A DNA stretch of 47,177 nt. Source: Amphimedon queenslandica. Its lineage: Eukaryota > Porifera > Demospongiae > Haplosclerida > Niphatidae. The position numbers and the translations under genes are program-made. Where the stretch lies: positions 9,908 through 57,084 of the forward strand of contig NW_003546429.1 of assembly GCF_000090795.2 (NCBI RefSeq), read 5' to 3'. The notes beneath the pieces were generated by a model. That model was not told where the DNA came from. It saw only the letters and a list, made by a program, of their open reading frames with translations, and did no database searches. Below are positions 1 to 16,668 of the stretch, piece by piece. The first letter of the stretch is position 1; each line of letters starts with the position of its first letter.

Positions 1-1440
1 GATTTTGAAGCAACTTGAAAAAATCATAGAAAATCCAAACTTGATCAGAATCTGTTCAATCTCTCTACACAGCATAAGTACATGTATATGCATCAGAAAA
101 TGTAATAAAATCGAGAAACTTTTTACTTGTCAATTTTTGTGAAATTTTGGAAAAATCCCTGTACTATAGTACAGGGACTTTTGTCTGAATTTGGAGCAAC
201 TTTAAAAAATCATAGAAAATCCAAACTTGATCGGAATCTGCTCAATCTCTCTACACTGCATAAGTACATGTATATGCATCAGGAAATGTAATAAAATTGA
301 GGAATTTTCTACTTGTCAATTTTTGTCAAATTTTACAAAAATCCCTGTACTATAGTACAGGGACTTTTGTCTGAATTTGGAGCAACTTTAAAAAATCATA
401 GAAAATCCAAACTTGATCGGAATCTGCTCAATCTCTCTACACTGCATAAGTACATGTATATGCATCAGGAAATGTAATAAAATTGAGGAATTTTCTACTT
501 GTCAATTTTTGTGAAATTTTGGAAAAATCCCTGTACTATAGTACAGGGACTTTTGTCTGAATTTGGAGCAACTTTAAAAAATCATAGAAAATCCAAACTT
601 GATCGGAATCTGCTCAATCTCTCTACACTGCATAAGTACATGTATATGCATCAGGAAATGTAATAAAATTGAGGAATTTTCTATTTGTCACTTGTTGTGA
701 AATTTTTGAAAAATCCCTGTACTATAGTACAGGGACTCTTGTCCAATTTTTGAGCAACTTCAAAAAATCATAGAAAATCTAAACTTGATCGAAATCTGCT
801 CAATCTCTCAACACTGCATAAGTACATGTATATGCATCTGGAAATGTAATAAAATTGAGGAATTTTCTACTTGTCAAATTTTTGTGAAATTTTACAATAA
901 TCCTTGTACTATAGTACAGGGACTCTTGTCCAATTTTTGAGCAACTTCAAAAAATCATAGAAAATCTAAACTTGATCGAAATCTGCTCAATCTCTCAACA
1001 CTGCATAAGTACATGTATATGCATCTGGAAATGTAATAAAATTGAGGAATTTTCTACTTGTCAAATTTTTGTGAAATTTTACAATAATCCTTGTACTATA
1101 GTACAGGGACTTTCGTCCAATTTTTGAGCAAATTAAAAAATCATAGAAAATCCAAACTTGATCAGAATCAGCTCAATCTCTCTACACTACATAAGTACAT
1201 GTATATACATCAGGAAATGTAATAAAATTGAGGAATTTTCTGCTTGTCAATTTTTGTGAAATTTTTGAAAAATCCCTGTACTATAGTACAGGGACTTTTG
1301 TCCGATTTTTGAGCAAATTAAAAAATCATAGAAAATCCAAACTTGATAGGAATCAGCTAAATCTTTCTACACAGCATAAGGACATCAATATGTATCAGAA
1401 AATGTAATAAAAATTTGGAGTGATTTTTTGGAGAAACCAT
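1..1440 (+). repeat. Tandem array of a 186-bp palindrome-centred repeat (array A)
   Basis: About seven and a half head-to-tail units. The landmark palindrome, TCCCTGTACTA followed directly by its reverse complement, begins at about 156, 342, 528, 714, 901, 1088 and 1272, so the period is 184-187 bp. Each unit also carries a conserved run around ACATAAGTACATGTATATGCATCA and ends in GGAAATGTAATAAAA. The fifth and sixth palindromes have a C-to-T change (TCCTTGTAC). The last unit, after 1320, drifts towards the variant seen at the far end of the window. The array lies downstream of the USP7 3' end, with about 260 bp of non-repeat AT-rich DNA (1441-1700) between. No open reading frame crosses it. 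Confidence 0.95.
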
Positions 1441-1700
1441 GGACTAAAAAATTATAAAAACAAGATTGAGTAGGATCTGAGATTTCATAACATCAAGTGC
1501 TTACAGGTATTAATCCTGTGCTATCAAATCAAGTACAGTGGATCTGAGCATGCATAGAAAGTTACTTACTCAAGACAGCCAGCAATGGGTAGTTGGGTAC
1601 CAACTGTACTACACAGACCATTAATAATACAAATCTAAAGTTAGAAACATAACTGAATCCGCCACATTATATAACAATAGAAAGGAGTAGGGAAAGCTAG

Positions 1701-7448
<5,748 letters not shown>

Positions 7449-7596
7449 TGTCCAACTATTCTATGGACTTACATGCACCATGCAGTGGCAGCAGTGCAGT
7501 GATACTTTAAGGGAGTGGCCCTGGTCTGGTTTAATTAACTATTCCTTTTATCAACTTAAGCTAACAGGAGGAAACTAGGAAGAGCTGTAGTAGTAG
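7449..7596. promoter_or_regulatory. Putative bidirectional promoter USP7 / TMEM11
   Basis: Only 148 bp separate the divergent start codons of USP7 and TMEM11, so both promoters and 5' UTRs must fit or overlap here. No TATA box or other decisive motif was recognised. The call rests on spacing alone. Confidence 0.4.
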
Positions 7597-8160
7597 ATGT
7601 CTACTGATACAAGGTCTGGTAAAACTGTCCCTGAGAGAAAGTCCTGGTACATACTACACAAAGGAGGTGGGCTACCTACAGATAAACCTCGAGAAAAGAA
7701 GGATAAATTTGAGAGAGAACTAGAAGTAGCTTTGGAGAGACACTATGACCTGATTGTTATTGAGCCACGTTACTTAGGAGATGAGGTCATTCGTTGGATT
7801 AAAACTGGTAACTTTCTACACAAGTCATCAGTACTGTCTTGCCTCTCATCATTTCTGTTCATTCCACTTTTGCCAAAAGCTTATAATATGTACTTCATTG
7901 TACCAGTTGGTTTGTATGGAGTAGGATCTGCTCTTGTCTATAACCTCTCGTGGCAGTTTGATCCGTGTTGTAAGTACCAGGTGGATTGGTACGGTCAGGA
8001 ATTAATGAATGTACCAAGTGGAGAGCTAACGACTACTACTCCAGTTGTACTAGTAAAGAGAAATGACATATACAGGAAAGTATTACACAGCCTCCTTGCA
8101 GCAACTGTAGGAGCTTATATTGCCTGGAGACTTTACAAGGACTTTAAAATAATATACTAA
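7597..8160 (+). CDS. TMEM11: Transmembrane protein 11, mitochondrial (TMEM11/PMI)
   Basis: Single-exon 187-residue protein, about the length of human TMEM11 (192 aa). Conserved family blocks are YDLIVIEPRYLGDE (human YKYIVIEPTRIGDE), RWIKTGNFLHKSSVL and SWQFDPCCKYQV, followed by TTTPVVLVKR. Two hydrophobic spans at about residues 80-120 and a third near residues 165-178 fit an inner-mitochondrial-membrane protein. In other animals TMEM11/PMI controls crista shape and mitochondrial morphology, in association with MICOS. The ATG at 7597 follows an in-frame stop in the 5' region. The stop (8158-8160) is only 68 bp from the stop of the convergent SDR gene. Confidence 0.95.
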   Translation: MSTDTRSGKTVPERKSWYILHKGGGLPTDKPREKKDKFERELEVALERHYDLIVIEPRYLGDEVIRWIKTGNFLHKSSVLSCLSSFLFIPLLPKAYNMYFIVPVGLYGVGSALVYNLSWQFDPCCKYQVDWYGQELMNVPSGELTTTTPVVLVKRNDIYRKVLHSLLAATVGAYIAWRLYKDFKIIY

Positions 8161-8228
8161 TTAATATTCTTTACACCATGCAATTAGGACACATTTATTT
8201 CATTAATAATAATAATGATAATTAGGGG

Positions 8229-9666
8229 CTAGTTAGATTTTGATCTCTTTCTGAGAGCCCAATCGAGGAGGGAAGGAGAGAGTAGCTTTAAATAAACAGC
8301 TACATGATGTATTGGAGAAGCAACAATCCTCTCTCTTTCCTTTAGAGCGATTGCTTCCAGCACACACTGAGCAGCTCTCTCTGCTGACAATCCATTACTA
8401 GTTGTTGCATCTAAAACTGAAATAAAGTATAACAATGGCAATACTAGCATTAGAGTCCTCACCACCATGAGATGTGCCATCAGCAGTGAGTGCATTTACA
8501 GACAGTCTTGTATTAATGTACCCAAAACAAAGTATTGTGACACTTATACCTCTTGGAGATAGCTCAGCTCTCAAGGAATCATAATATCCGTGTAATGCAT
8601 GCTTTGATGCAGAGTCTAAAAGAATGATGACAAATAACATAAAACAGCTTCTGACCAAATAGTGGAGCAACTTCAAAAATCAGCACAAGGACATCAATAA
8701 AACTGGGATGATTTTGGACCCATTCTTTGGAAAAAAAACTTGAAAAATTGAAGTCGGAATCAGCTCAAACTTTCTACACAGCATAAGGACATGTATATAA
8801 GTATTAAAAACAATTATAAAGTTTGAGAAATTTCTATTTTTCATTTTTGACAAATACATGGTTATTGGCCCAATTTTGGAGCACCTTGGATACTTACATG
8901 AAGATCTATAAGGTAGTCCAAGTTTTCCTTGTAAACTGCTAATGACTACTATGTGACCGCCTCCTTCTTCCAACATGTATGGCAGCAACACTAGGAGACA
9001 CAAAAATCAATAAAATCCATTTTATAAATACTTTTAGTTAACTGTATTGATCCAAAATAATTAGTTTCCATGATAGTTCTGTCTACTCTGATGTCAGTAT
9101 CAATGACACTACCCCTGGAACTAACTCCTGCAAAAACTCTATCATTCATTTTTAATACAATATAGACACTAGGTACCTGCATTGTTAACTAGTATATCTA
9201 TCCTTCCAAATATTTTAATTGCATTCTGTCCATGACCTGACAATGCGTGACTCTCAGTTAAATCTATTTCCAAAATGGCTGGGGAGTATTTCTTGATTAA
9301 ACCTTTAACCTAAAGTCCAATCGTCATCAGTCCTCCATTGATATTAATGTTCACATACTTGAGTGTGCGTGTCCGTGTCTAAAGTGAATTGAATTTGTTT
9401 CAGTTTGTGTACATTACGTCCAGCAAGAATCAGTTTAGCACCAACAGAATGGAGTAAGAAAGCAAGTGCTACAATGAACAATATATAATCATTATTCACT
9501 AATAATAGTTACCTTCTCCCAGTCCACTGCTGGCACCTGTGATTAGTACAACTTTCCCACTCAGAGAAGAGAGAGATTGTCTCAATTTCCATCTCTTGTA
9601 CACCTTGTAAAGTCCAGCTAAGGACAGGAGGAGGAAAGTAACTTTAAGAATCAGAAACAACTTCAT
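8229..9666 (-). CDS. DHRS7B: Dehydrogenase/reductase SDR family member 7B-like
   Basis: Short-chain dehydrogenase with an N-terminal membrane anchor. The chosen start (9666, MKLFLILKVTFLLLSLAG) gives an immediate hydrophobic segment followed by a basic stretch (KRWKLRQ) and the Rossmann motif VVLITGASSGLGE. The catalytic region is split by an intron: VVISSLQGKLGLPYRSS joins to YSASKHALHGYYDSLRAEL, giving Ser and YxxxK. Downstream, FGYINTRLSVNALTADG and the C-terminal VAVYLKLLSPSLLDWALRKRSKSN resemble DHRS7B closely. It is probably an ER/peroxisome-associated NAD(P)-dependent oxidoreductase of lipid metabolism; the substrate is not inferable. An earlier in-frame ATG at 9765 would add 33 residues and place the anchor internally. 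One intron holds a copy of the dispersed repeat. Confidence 0.9.
8661..8890 (+). repeat. Intronic solo copy of the palindrome-repeat family (degenerate)
   Basis: Within a DHRS7B intron. It carries family landmarks: GGAGCAACTTCAAAAAT, CAGCTCAAACTTTCTACACAGCATAAGGACATGTATA, and TTTTTGGAAAAAAAACTTGAAAAATTGAAGTCGGAAT, which is shared with the 178-bp variant at the right end. The central palindrome is not intact. It looks like a mosaic or old copy. Confidence 0.8.
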
Positions 9667-9854
9667 TACCAACACCCACACAAATACCGTATATAATCTA
9701 ATACAGATACAGTATTCTAAATAACAGGAGGGAGTGGTAGAAAAATTGAAATACAACTGTGCCATTTGGAAGGGCTATCAGAGACCTCTTGTGTTATAAT
9801 GTGGAGACACTTTTAAGGATATAGGACAGAAGGAGGGAGAGTCTGTTGTTGTAA

Positions 9855-10577
9855 ATGATTGCTGGACAGACTCTAATACCAGCCCAATACTTGAATCAAA
9901 TGTTAAACCAACCAGAGAGAGAGGAGGAGGAGGAGGAAATAAAGAATTATATAACTGCTGATGTAGTCAAGAGAAAAAGGACCTCTAAAGTCTCCGGAAG
10001 GTCCCCATTTGCCCACAGAGTGAGTATCGTATCATTAATATTGCTCTCGTCATTATTATATTGTTATTATTAGGTAAGTTTACATGACATATTACATCAT
10101 TTAAAGCTCTGTGGGTGGTACTGGGGAGAATTGAGTAGCGAAGAAGCTGACAGCATTCTACATACGGCAAGTGATGGGTCGTTCATCCTTAGAGACAGCA
10201 GCGACGCTTGTCACCTGTTCACTCTCTCTCTCAAAGCTCACAGAATGGTCATTAGTGTTAGGGTCCACTTCAGTAGGGGCCTCTTCAAATTAGATTCGTC
10301 TACTTCTGACTGTCCCTCATTCCATTCGGTGGTCGACCTCATTTATTATTATTTATCAGACAGCCACAGGTTCTTTTATGTTGATGTTCCTGGTTACGGA
10401 GAAGTTAGAGTCACTTTAAAGCACCCGATTCTAAAGGAGGTACTTCCTCTGCAGCACCTCTGCTGTATATCGATAGTTCGGTCTTGTAGAACACAAGGAC
10501 ACATAGAGACGTTACCATTACCTGCTCATTTGAAAAGACTTTTGTTAGAGTTTTGTTCCGAATCATCTTCATCATAA
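9855..10577 (+). CDS. Suppressor of cytokine signalling (SH2 + SOCS box), two exons
   Basis: Exon 1 is 9855-10019, a GT/AG intron 10020-10073 follows, and exon 2 is 10074-10577, giving 222 residues. The N-terminus is acidic/basic low complexity (PEREEEEEEIK, VKRKRTSK). The SH2 domain (about residues 66-165) starts GWYWGELSSEEAD and has the phosphotyrosine-binding FILRDSSD core with its Arg. A C-terminal SOCS box begins LQHLCCISIV and ends LPLPAHLKRLLLEF, the BC-box/Elongin docking pattern. Family role: recruits Elongin B/C-Cullin5 ubiquitin ligase to phosphotyrosine proteins and damps JAK/STAT or RTK signals. Which vertebrate SOCS it corresponds to is unclear. It is head-to-head with DHRS7B (188 bp between ATGs). 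Confidence 0.92.
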
Positions 10578-11652
10578 TCTCTATCTCCTTCTTTCTTTCT
10601 TGTACTTAAACCAATTCACAATTCTCTTTTTATTGAATTCTCTCTCTTTTCCTCATGTATTGTAGCTATATCAATTCTACTAACATTAAAAGATATCAGA
10701 TTAACTTAATTATTACATGTGCTCAGTCAACTGCTTCACATATTTCATGTATCTCCTACTGTGTTGTGACTTGAAAGTTTATCATACCAGCCCTGTGACA
10801 ACTGTTATGTCCAAAACACACACACCATGTATTAAGATGCATGTATGCAGCGTTAGCTCCTATATCCTAATCATATCATGTTGGTGTTCCTCTTCTAAAT
10901 ATTTGTACATGTTACAGCTGGTGATAGCTAGTCAGCTGATGTCTCATGCATGAAGATGATCATATTCAAAGTTAATCGTCAATCTAATCTCTAAGAGCTC
11001 AGCCGGGCAGGCCCCTCATCCCTAACAAAGATACACCAGAGCACCTGTAGCACAGCCTTCAGCAGATACACATGACATGGTATTTAATATGTTTTGACTG
11101 ATCCTTTTGTTGTAAGCTATGGCAGCCAAAAGCTATTGCACATACAACGCTGTATGATGGCATTAATAGTTGATAATGAATCCATCAGGGCATTAGAAAC
11201 TAATGGACGAGATAAAAATAATTCTTTATGAAATGGGATAGTATGGGCCATGTACACTTATTAATGTATCTGGCTTCTACAGAATGTTATCATAATCTTA
11301 TCTGTATCCCTCAGTGTAGTGTGACCATGACTCTGTGTGTGTGCTTATGGCACATTCTTATAATCTTTATGTGACAATACTATCCTCATTAAAACTAGTT
11401 CAAGTTTCACATAGTTTTTTAAAACATCATAAAAACTATAAAGATAGTAAAGTGTATCTAATACAAAATGTGAGTGATTTTGCTACAGATGTTGTTCATG
11501 TTCTTATAATAATTAATCAGTTCAAAGAATCCAATTAAAAGTGATATGACAAACAGACATAAAGCTGGTGCATGAATCCAATATGGATCAGAAGTGAGAA
11601 AGAAGGTGTGAATGTTTGTTAATGCAGTGCCTGGGGAACCAATGGTGTCCCT
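10578..11652. other. Intergenic region between the two convergent SOCS genes
   Basis: About 1.07 kb, the longest simple intergenic stretch in the left half. It starts with a T/C-rich tract after the upstream stop and is otherwise AT-rich with several short unsupported reading frames. I see no domain, RNA gene or repeat-family copy here; it probably holds the two 3' UTRs. Confidence 0.6.
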
Positions 11653-12336
11653 TCATCTCTCTGTGTCCAACTCGTTGTCTGTATTAACTGTACTACTGCT
11701 GCTGCTGTTGGTTGATATTTCTGATTTAGAATCATCGTCAGTGTCAAGAGGGTATAGTTCTGGGTCATAGAGTGGGTTCTGTATCATGTACCCCTCCAGG
11801 AGGTACTTTGGTAAAGGGAGGGAACTCATCTTGTCTAGCGTAAGGTAACTGTGGAGAGCCTGTCTACAAGAATGCTGTAAGCTGTGAACTTTAGTGTGCC
11901 TGTTGACTGGTTTGGTAAGATAGAGATATATGTGAGTTTGTGTCTCCTCCTCGTGTCCTGTTAGTACACACACCGGTTTCTTCTGTACTGCAGAACGATT
12001 GGTACAATATCCAACTAAATCCATCATGGTCCTGAAGAGAGGTAGCCCAGGGTCAGAGAGAGAGAGAGTGAAGTAACCTTTTGAATAGTCTACTCTGATA
12101 CTGCCACATCTTCCTCTCAGTTTGAAAGTTATTGTGAATAGGTCACTGGAGGCACCTTTCTGATTTGATGGTGGGGTATCCCTCACTATAAAGGATCCAT
12201 TTGGTTCATCTTTTAGAATCCTCTCGGCCTCGGGTACGGTAATGTTCCCGTAGTACCAGCCTATCTTTGGTAAGGAGGAGAGTGTCTCTTGTAGCCCTGA
12301 GGACAGCGAGCCTTCTTCTATACAACAGCAAGCCAT
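11653..12336 (-). CDS. SOCS2/CISH-like suppressor of cytokine signalling, intronless
   Basis: Single-exon 227-residue protein. The SH2 domain (about residues 26-130) starts IGWYYGNITVPEAERIL and contains SFIVRDTPPS with the phosphotyrosine-binding Arg. The stretch THIYLYLTKPVNRHTKVHSLQHSCRQAL resembles the junction between SH2 and SOCS box in SOCS2/CISH (HLYLTKPL...SLQHLCR). The SOCS box then ends SLPLPKYLLEGYM. A 35-residue acidic, Ser/Asn-rich tail (from about residue 190) extends past the usual SOCS end. It likely acts as a Cullin5-RING adaptor for phosphotyrosine receptors. It shares fold but little sequence with the neighbouring SOCS gene and lacks its intron, so the pair is not a recent duplicate. 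Confidence 0.92.
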   Translation of the reverse strand: MACCCIEEGSLSSGLQETLSSLPKIGWYYGNITVPEAERILKDEPNGSFIVRDTPPSNQKGASSDLFTITFKLRGRCGSIRVDYSKGYFTLSLSDPGLPLFRTMMDLVGYCTNRSAVQKKPVCVLTGHEEETQTHIYLYLTKPVNRHTKVHSLQHSCRQALHSYLTLDKMSSLPLPKYLLEGYMIQNPLYDPELYPLDTDDDSKSEISTNSSSSSTVNTDNELDTER

Positions 12337-12697
12337 TGGTAGTGTAACAGGCCCGGGGAAGGAGAGAGAGTCCTTTTGTAGTAGTTGCTGAGCTCAGCAG
12401 CGAGACACTACCTAATCAGCAGTAAACAGCTGAGGATGAGATGCATGCATCAACAAGTTTACTATAACACCCACGCATCAATCTCGCTAAAAATGAATTA
12501 TCTCAAAAAGTAATCAGTCAAACTCAAATACATTATCCACTTTTGATAATGAAACGTGTTAATGAGCCCATGAAATAAGGACAGGTTCATAATCAGGACA
12601 GTACTATTGGGTCCCAAGGTGCCTGGAATGGACAGGTTTGACTTTAAGTGTTCTTTATAATTATTTACTACACGATGATACTTAATATATGTATTAT
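12337..12697. other. Intergenic, upstream of the SOCS2-like gene and downstream of ATPAF2
   Basis: 361 bp, AT-rich, holding the promoter side of the minus-strand SOCS gene and the 3' end of ATPAF2. No recognised motif. Confidence 0.5.
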
Positions 12698-14192
12698 CAA
12701 TCTTTAGTCAAGTCATGGAATAATACAGAAGCAGACAAACGACTTAGCAAATCTTGAGCTTCAATTTCATGCTGCCATTCAACGGAGCCCCATTTACTGA
12801 TCTAATGAATAATGAGGACATCATAACAATACACAGTAGCCTCTAGCACAGACGATACATTGACCATACAACAAGTAACAATTATTACTAGCACTGACCT
12901 GGTGTCTCACTTCAAGTCTAGATAGATCTGATATTGTTTGAGAATCAAACTGACCATCAAACAGAGCACAAGTTAATATTAAGCTCTTAGTAGACTCAAG
13001 AGCAAATGAAAATCCTTTGAAACAAAAATGATAAAATAACAATCTTATATTGAAATACTTACCTCTGGTACCCCATAGACCTAAACTATGAATAAATTCA
13101 GAAATGGACAGTTTGAGTTCTTTAGTCACTGATAGTACATTTAGATTGGAGGTAGGTTCAATGTTACAATTATACCTTTAAAGGAATGATTAGAATGTAG
13201 TAAAGTGTAATCAGTACCTTTCATTGAACCATTTTATAACTGGATCCCATTCCTTCTCTTGTAGTTCAACAAGATCTAATGGTTCCACTACTCTATAGCT
13301 ATTCAATACATAACTAATAGCTACTATTGACAACAGGACTTTACCAAATGGTGTCAGTGGAGAGATATGCTAACAATTCATCAGTTTTGTTTAAATTATC
13401 AGATCTGTCAATGACAGTATTTGAAAGAGCTGTCTGGAAAGAAAATGATTAATTCTCTTAAGAGCCACTTACCAAATGCATTAAAGATGGCTGTATAAAT
13501 TTAGTCTGTGACTTCCACTCATGACAAACAGCAATAGCTAAGCTTTCACTAGGAACACTGAATACTCTACGTAGTGGAGTTCTTAAATTACGATGATCTA
13601 ATTTAACTCCAAACCAACCACCTGTAAAAATAAAGATAAAAGTTAACCTTTGTAATAATAATGTGGGTTGAGTAACTTCAAAATTTGGCCAAAACCATGT
13701 ACTATATTTAGTACCAGATCATTTTTGGAGCAACTTTACAAATTAATTTTAAAATTCAATTTTAATCAAACTTTCTATGCAACATAAGTACATGTATGTG
13801 CATCAAAAAATCATAAAATGAAGAATTCTCTATTTTTCATTTTTAGCGAAATTTGGCTAAAATCCCTGTACTTAGTACAGGTCGAGGTACAGGTACCTTT
13901 ATTCCATTTCAAAGCAACTTCAAAAATTCATTTAAAAATCCAATCTTAATTGGAATCGGCTAAAACTTTTTACACAAGATAAAAACATATGTTGTGCAGT
14001 ATACGTGTATATATATGACATACCTTCAGTTTGATACACTGTGGCTTGTTTATAAAACCTTTTTCTTTCTGAACATAAATAACAAAACATCATTAATATT
14101 TATTATAATTTCTCACCCCAATTACGAGTGACCAGGCCATAGAACCTACAGGCTACTCCTCGAGGAACAAATAATCTTTTATAGAATGACAT
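12698..14192 (-). CDS. ATPAF2: ATP synthase F1 assembly factor 2 (ATPAF2/Atp12)
   Basis: Mitochondrial chaperone that binds the F1 alpha subunit during ATP synthase assembly. The start ATG (14192) opens MSFYKRLFVPRGVACRFYGL, rich in Arg/hydrophobics as expected for a matrix-targeting peptide. The next exons read KRFYKQATVYQTEGGWFGVKLDHRNLRTPLRRVFSVPSESLAIAV (shown in blocks; human has GGFEINLDHRKLKTP and LFTVPSEALAIAV). The C-terminal exons read LTCALFDGQFDSQT, ISDLSRLEVRHQ and KWGSVEWQHEIEAQDL, matching human RLEEEYQIQKWGNIEWAHDYELQEL. The stop TGA is at 12700-12698. About six exons. The first large intron contains two degenerate dispersed-repeat copies. The start codon is 130 bp from the divergent SLC35F5-like gene. 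Confidence 0.93.
13670..13995 (+). repeat. Two adjacent degenerate copies of the palindrome repeat in an ATPAF2 intron
   Basis: The first copy spans about 13675-13840, with a decayed palindrome (CCATGTACTATATTTAGTACC). The second spans about 13840-13995, with CCCTGTACTTAGTACAGG, in which the centre TATAG is shortened. Shared landmarks are GAGCAACTTTACAAATT, ACATAAGTACATGTATGTGCATCA and GAGAATTCTC/TTTTTAGCGAAATTTGGC. Same orientation as array A. Confidence 0.85.
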
Positions 14193-14322
14193 TTTGCAGG
14201 AGGGTGTGGTTTAGTATGCAAAATAGAGGTGTGGCTCCAAGTGCTGCAGGAGACACAGTCCATATATTCTTAAACTGGTGGCCCTGAGTCTATTCTATTG
14301 GTCTGTGCTTTGTCTGGTGGTA
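14193..14322. promoter_or_regulatory. Putative bidirectional promoter ATPAF2 / SLC35F5-like
   Basis: 130 bp between divergent ATGs. It contains GGGTGTGGTTTAG (14203-14215) and GAGGTGTGGCTCC (about 14227-14239), two CACCC-type boxes of the kind repeated across this window. Promoter function is inferred from position. Confidence 0.4.
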
Positions 14323-14941
14323 ATGGAGCCCAGTGACTTCAGTGGAGCTGTCCTGAGCCATTCCTCTTCATCAATGGAGGGCAGGAGGGGAAAGAAGAGA
14401 GTGACCTCTAAAAGGAGAAGAATAAATAAAAAAGAAATATTTGGAGTGTTTCTACTGATAATTGTTGATTTAATTTGGGTTGGATCTGCTGGACTAACTA
14501 GGGTCAGTTTATTTATTTATTTATTTATTTATTTATTTTTGTTTAGTATCTATTTCATCAGCAATCTTATGACAAGCCATTCTTTACAGTGTATTTCAAG
14601 ACTATTCTTTTCATTACTTATCTACTACCGTTTCTTTTCTGGCGTCCATGGCAAAGGCTTTGCTGTTGTTCTTGTTGTAGATTTTGTGACAGAAGACAAG
14701 AAGTTGAAGACAGTATTGCTAGTGAAGGACCAGTAGCTGATGATGATGATGATGATGTATTTGATGACGAACAGAAAGACAAGGTAGTATAGACTTGGGA
14801 TCAGTATATCTACTGTTTTAAATAATAATCATTGAGTGTGTCTCTGTCCTTATTTATAATAGTTTGATGACAGTGGTGCAGTCATTAGCAGTGAATCCTC
14901 CATTACTTCTGCTAATGTAACTGATGCACAATCATTACTTG

Positions 14942-15012
<71 letters not shown>

Positions 15013-16628
15013 GCTGTTATTTATGATTGCAGGGTCCTTCTATATACAAGCCACTGAGATCTTCAGACAATGGTCATACAGGAGACAACTGTGTTGAAGA
15101 TGGTAGAGCAGAGCCCTCCATTCCATTGTCCTTATCTCATTCTCCATCAAGAAGCATTCAACAAGAAGGAATGGCCCCTGCACTTAATGTCACTTCATCT
15201 CAATCTTTTATTAGAAGGAAGAAACTGGTCAGGTAATAGTGTTTCTTGTTATTAATATTATAATGTTATTGTTTCATTAGGTTCAGCCAAACTGTAGAAG
15301 TAAAGCATGTTCCTAGTATTTCAGAATATAAAGTTAAAAATGATAAATTAATTTTAAATGTGACACAAGTTATAACACTATCAATACCTTTTGGATTATT
15401 GGTAATTAACGAGTTGTATTTTATAAATAATTATTGTTATTATTATTATTATTATTAGTGGTTTTTTGCTAATTATTTTTATGGGATAGCATTAGATCAT
15501 CAAAGTGTTGCTGTTGTCAATACACTGTCAAGTATATCAGGTAAATTAATTTATTTATTTTTTATTAATATGACAATTTATAATTAGGAGTGTTGGTACT
15601 TATATTAGCTGCTATTCCTCCAAAAGTTGGTCCAAAGGATAAATTCACTTTAACAAAACTGATAATAATATTGACAAGGTCTTGTTCATACTTATAACAA
15701 TTCTTATTATTTTAATTAGTGTTGGTGGAGCTATATTGGTCGGATTGGCCCATTCACTTGATGAGGATAAAAAGAATTCTTCGGCTTATGGGTCTCTATT
15801 TGCAGTGGGCGGAGCTGTATTGTGAGCCACACCCACTAATAATTATATAATTATCTGCATTACAGATATGCAGTGTACTTGGTTCTCTTAAGTAAAGTTG
15901 TACCTAATGAGGAAAGCCTTGAAATACCAATGTTCTTTGGTATAACACTTTTTATGTTATTATTGTTATTATTTTGTTGTTAGGTTTTGTTGGTGTCATT
16001 GTGTTAATTGTGATAACGCCTCTAGTGGCATTTTGGGATTTTATTAAGTGGGAGGAGTTTGAGTTACCACCAAACAACATGATATGGACACTATTGTTGA
16101 TTAATGGATTTATTGGTACTGTACTATCTGAACTGCTGTGGCTATGGTAATCATTATTATTATTATTATTATTATTATCATTACTTTTATAACTAATATA
16201 GGGGATGTCTTTTAACCTCGTCCTTAGTTGGCACATTGAGTTTGTCCTTAGTGACACCTCTAAGTATCACGTACAGTATCATCACTGGAGAGGTAGCCAG
16301 TAATTAAACATTATTATTATTATTTATTAATTACAGGCGTCATTATCACCTGGATTCATTATTGGTTCGTTGCTAGTGGTTGCTTCGTTCATTTGTGTAG
16401 CAGTTGTTAATCACTGGAGTGGGTGGGATCCAGTTTGGAATTTAATTAGATTTATCATAATTTCATTTAAAAGGTTAGTTTTGTAATAATTTTGTTGTTG
16501 CAATATTTAGCTTTAGTTTTCATTTGTCTCATACTTGGAACGAGGTATCAAGTTATGAGTCTCAGTCTTTACTTAGTGGAACTGAAACTGAAACTCTGTC
16601 ACAAAATGAAAGATCAATAAATCAATGA
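14323..16628 (+). CDS. SLC35F5: SLC35F5-like DMT-superfamily transporter, multi-exon
   Basis: Nucleotide-sugar-transporter-like membrane protein of the drug/metabolite transporter superfamily. The start ATG at 14323 (MEPSDFSGAV...) follows an upstream in-frame GTG that is not a likely start. TM1 is FGVFLLIIVDLIWVGSAGLTR. The next exon reads SYDKPFFTVYFKTILFITYL (human SLC35F5: NKPFFSTYIKTSMFTLYL). Then come a Cys-rich motif (CCCCSCCRFC, possible palmitoylation), a long acidic/Ser-rich cytoplasmic loop, and eight or nine further hydrophobic spans including ALDHQSVAVVNTLSSISGVL and GTVLSELLWLW. The tail ends ERSINQ, TGA at 16626-16628. About 11 exons with introns of 40-80 bp, several filled with TTA or TTG microsatellites. 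Substrate and compartment are not evident. The convergent EFCAB9-like gene ends 40 bp beyond. Confidence 0.92.
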
Positions 16629-16668
16629 TGTAATTAGTTTATATGTCTGTTACCATACTGCAATGAGT

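Noticed and set aside
1..1440. CRISPR-like regularly spaced repeat array
   Set aside because: The entire 186-bp unit repeats with no unique spacers; the host DNA is eukaryotic with spliceosomal introns. It is a satellite-like tandem repeat.
10717..11538. Two small plus-strand frames in the SOCS-SOCS gap
   Set aside because: Low-complexity, no splice partners, no recognisable motif; probably 3' UTR sequence.
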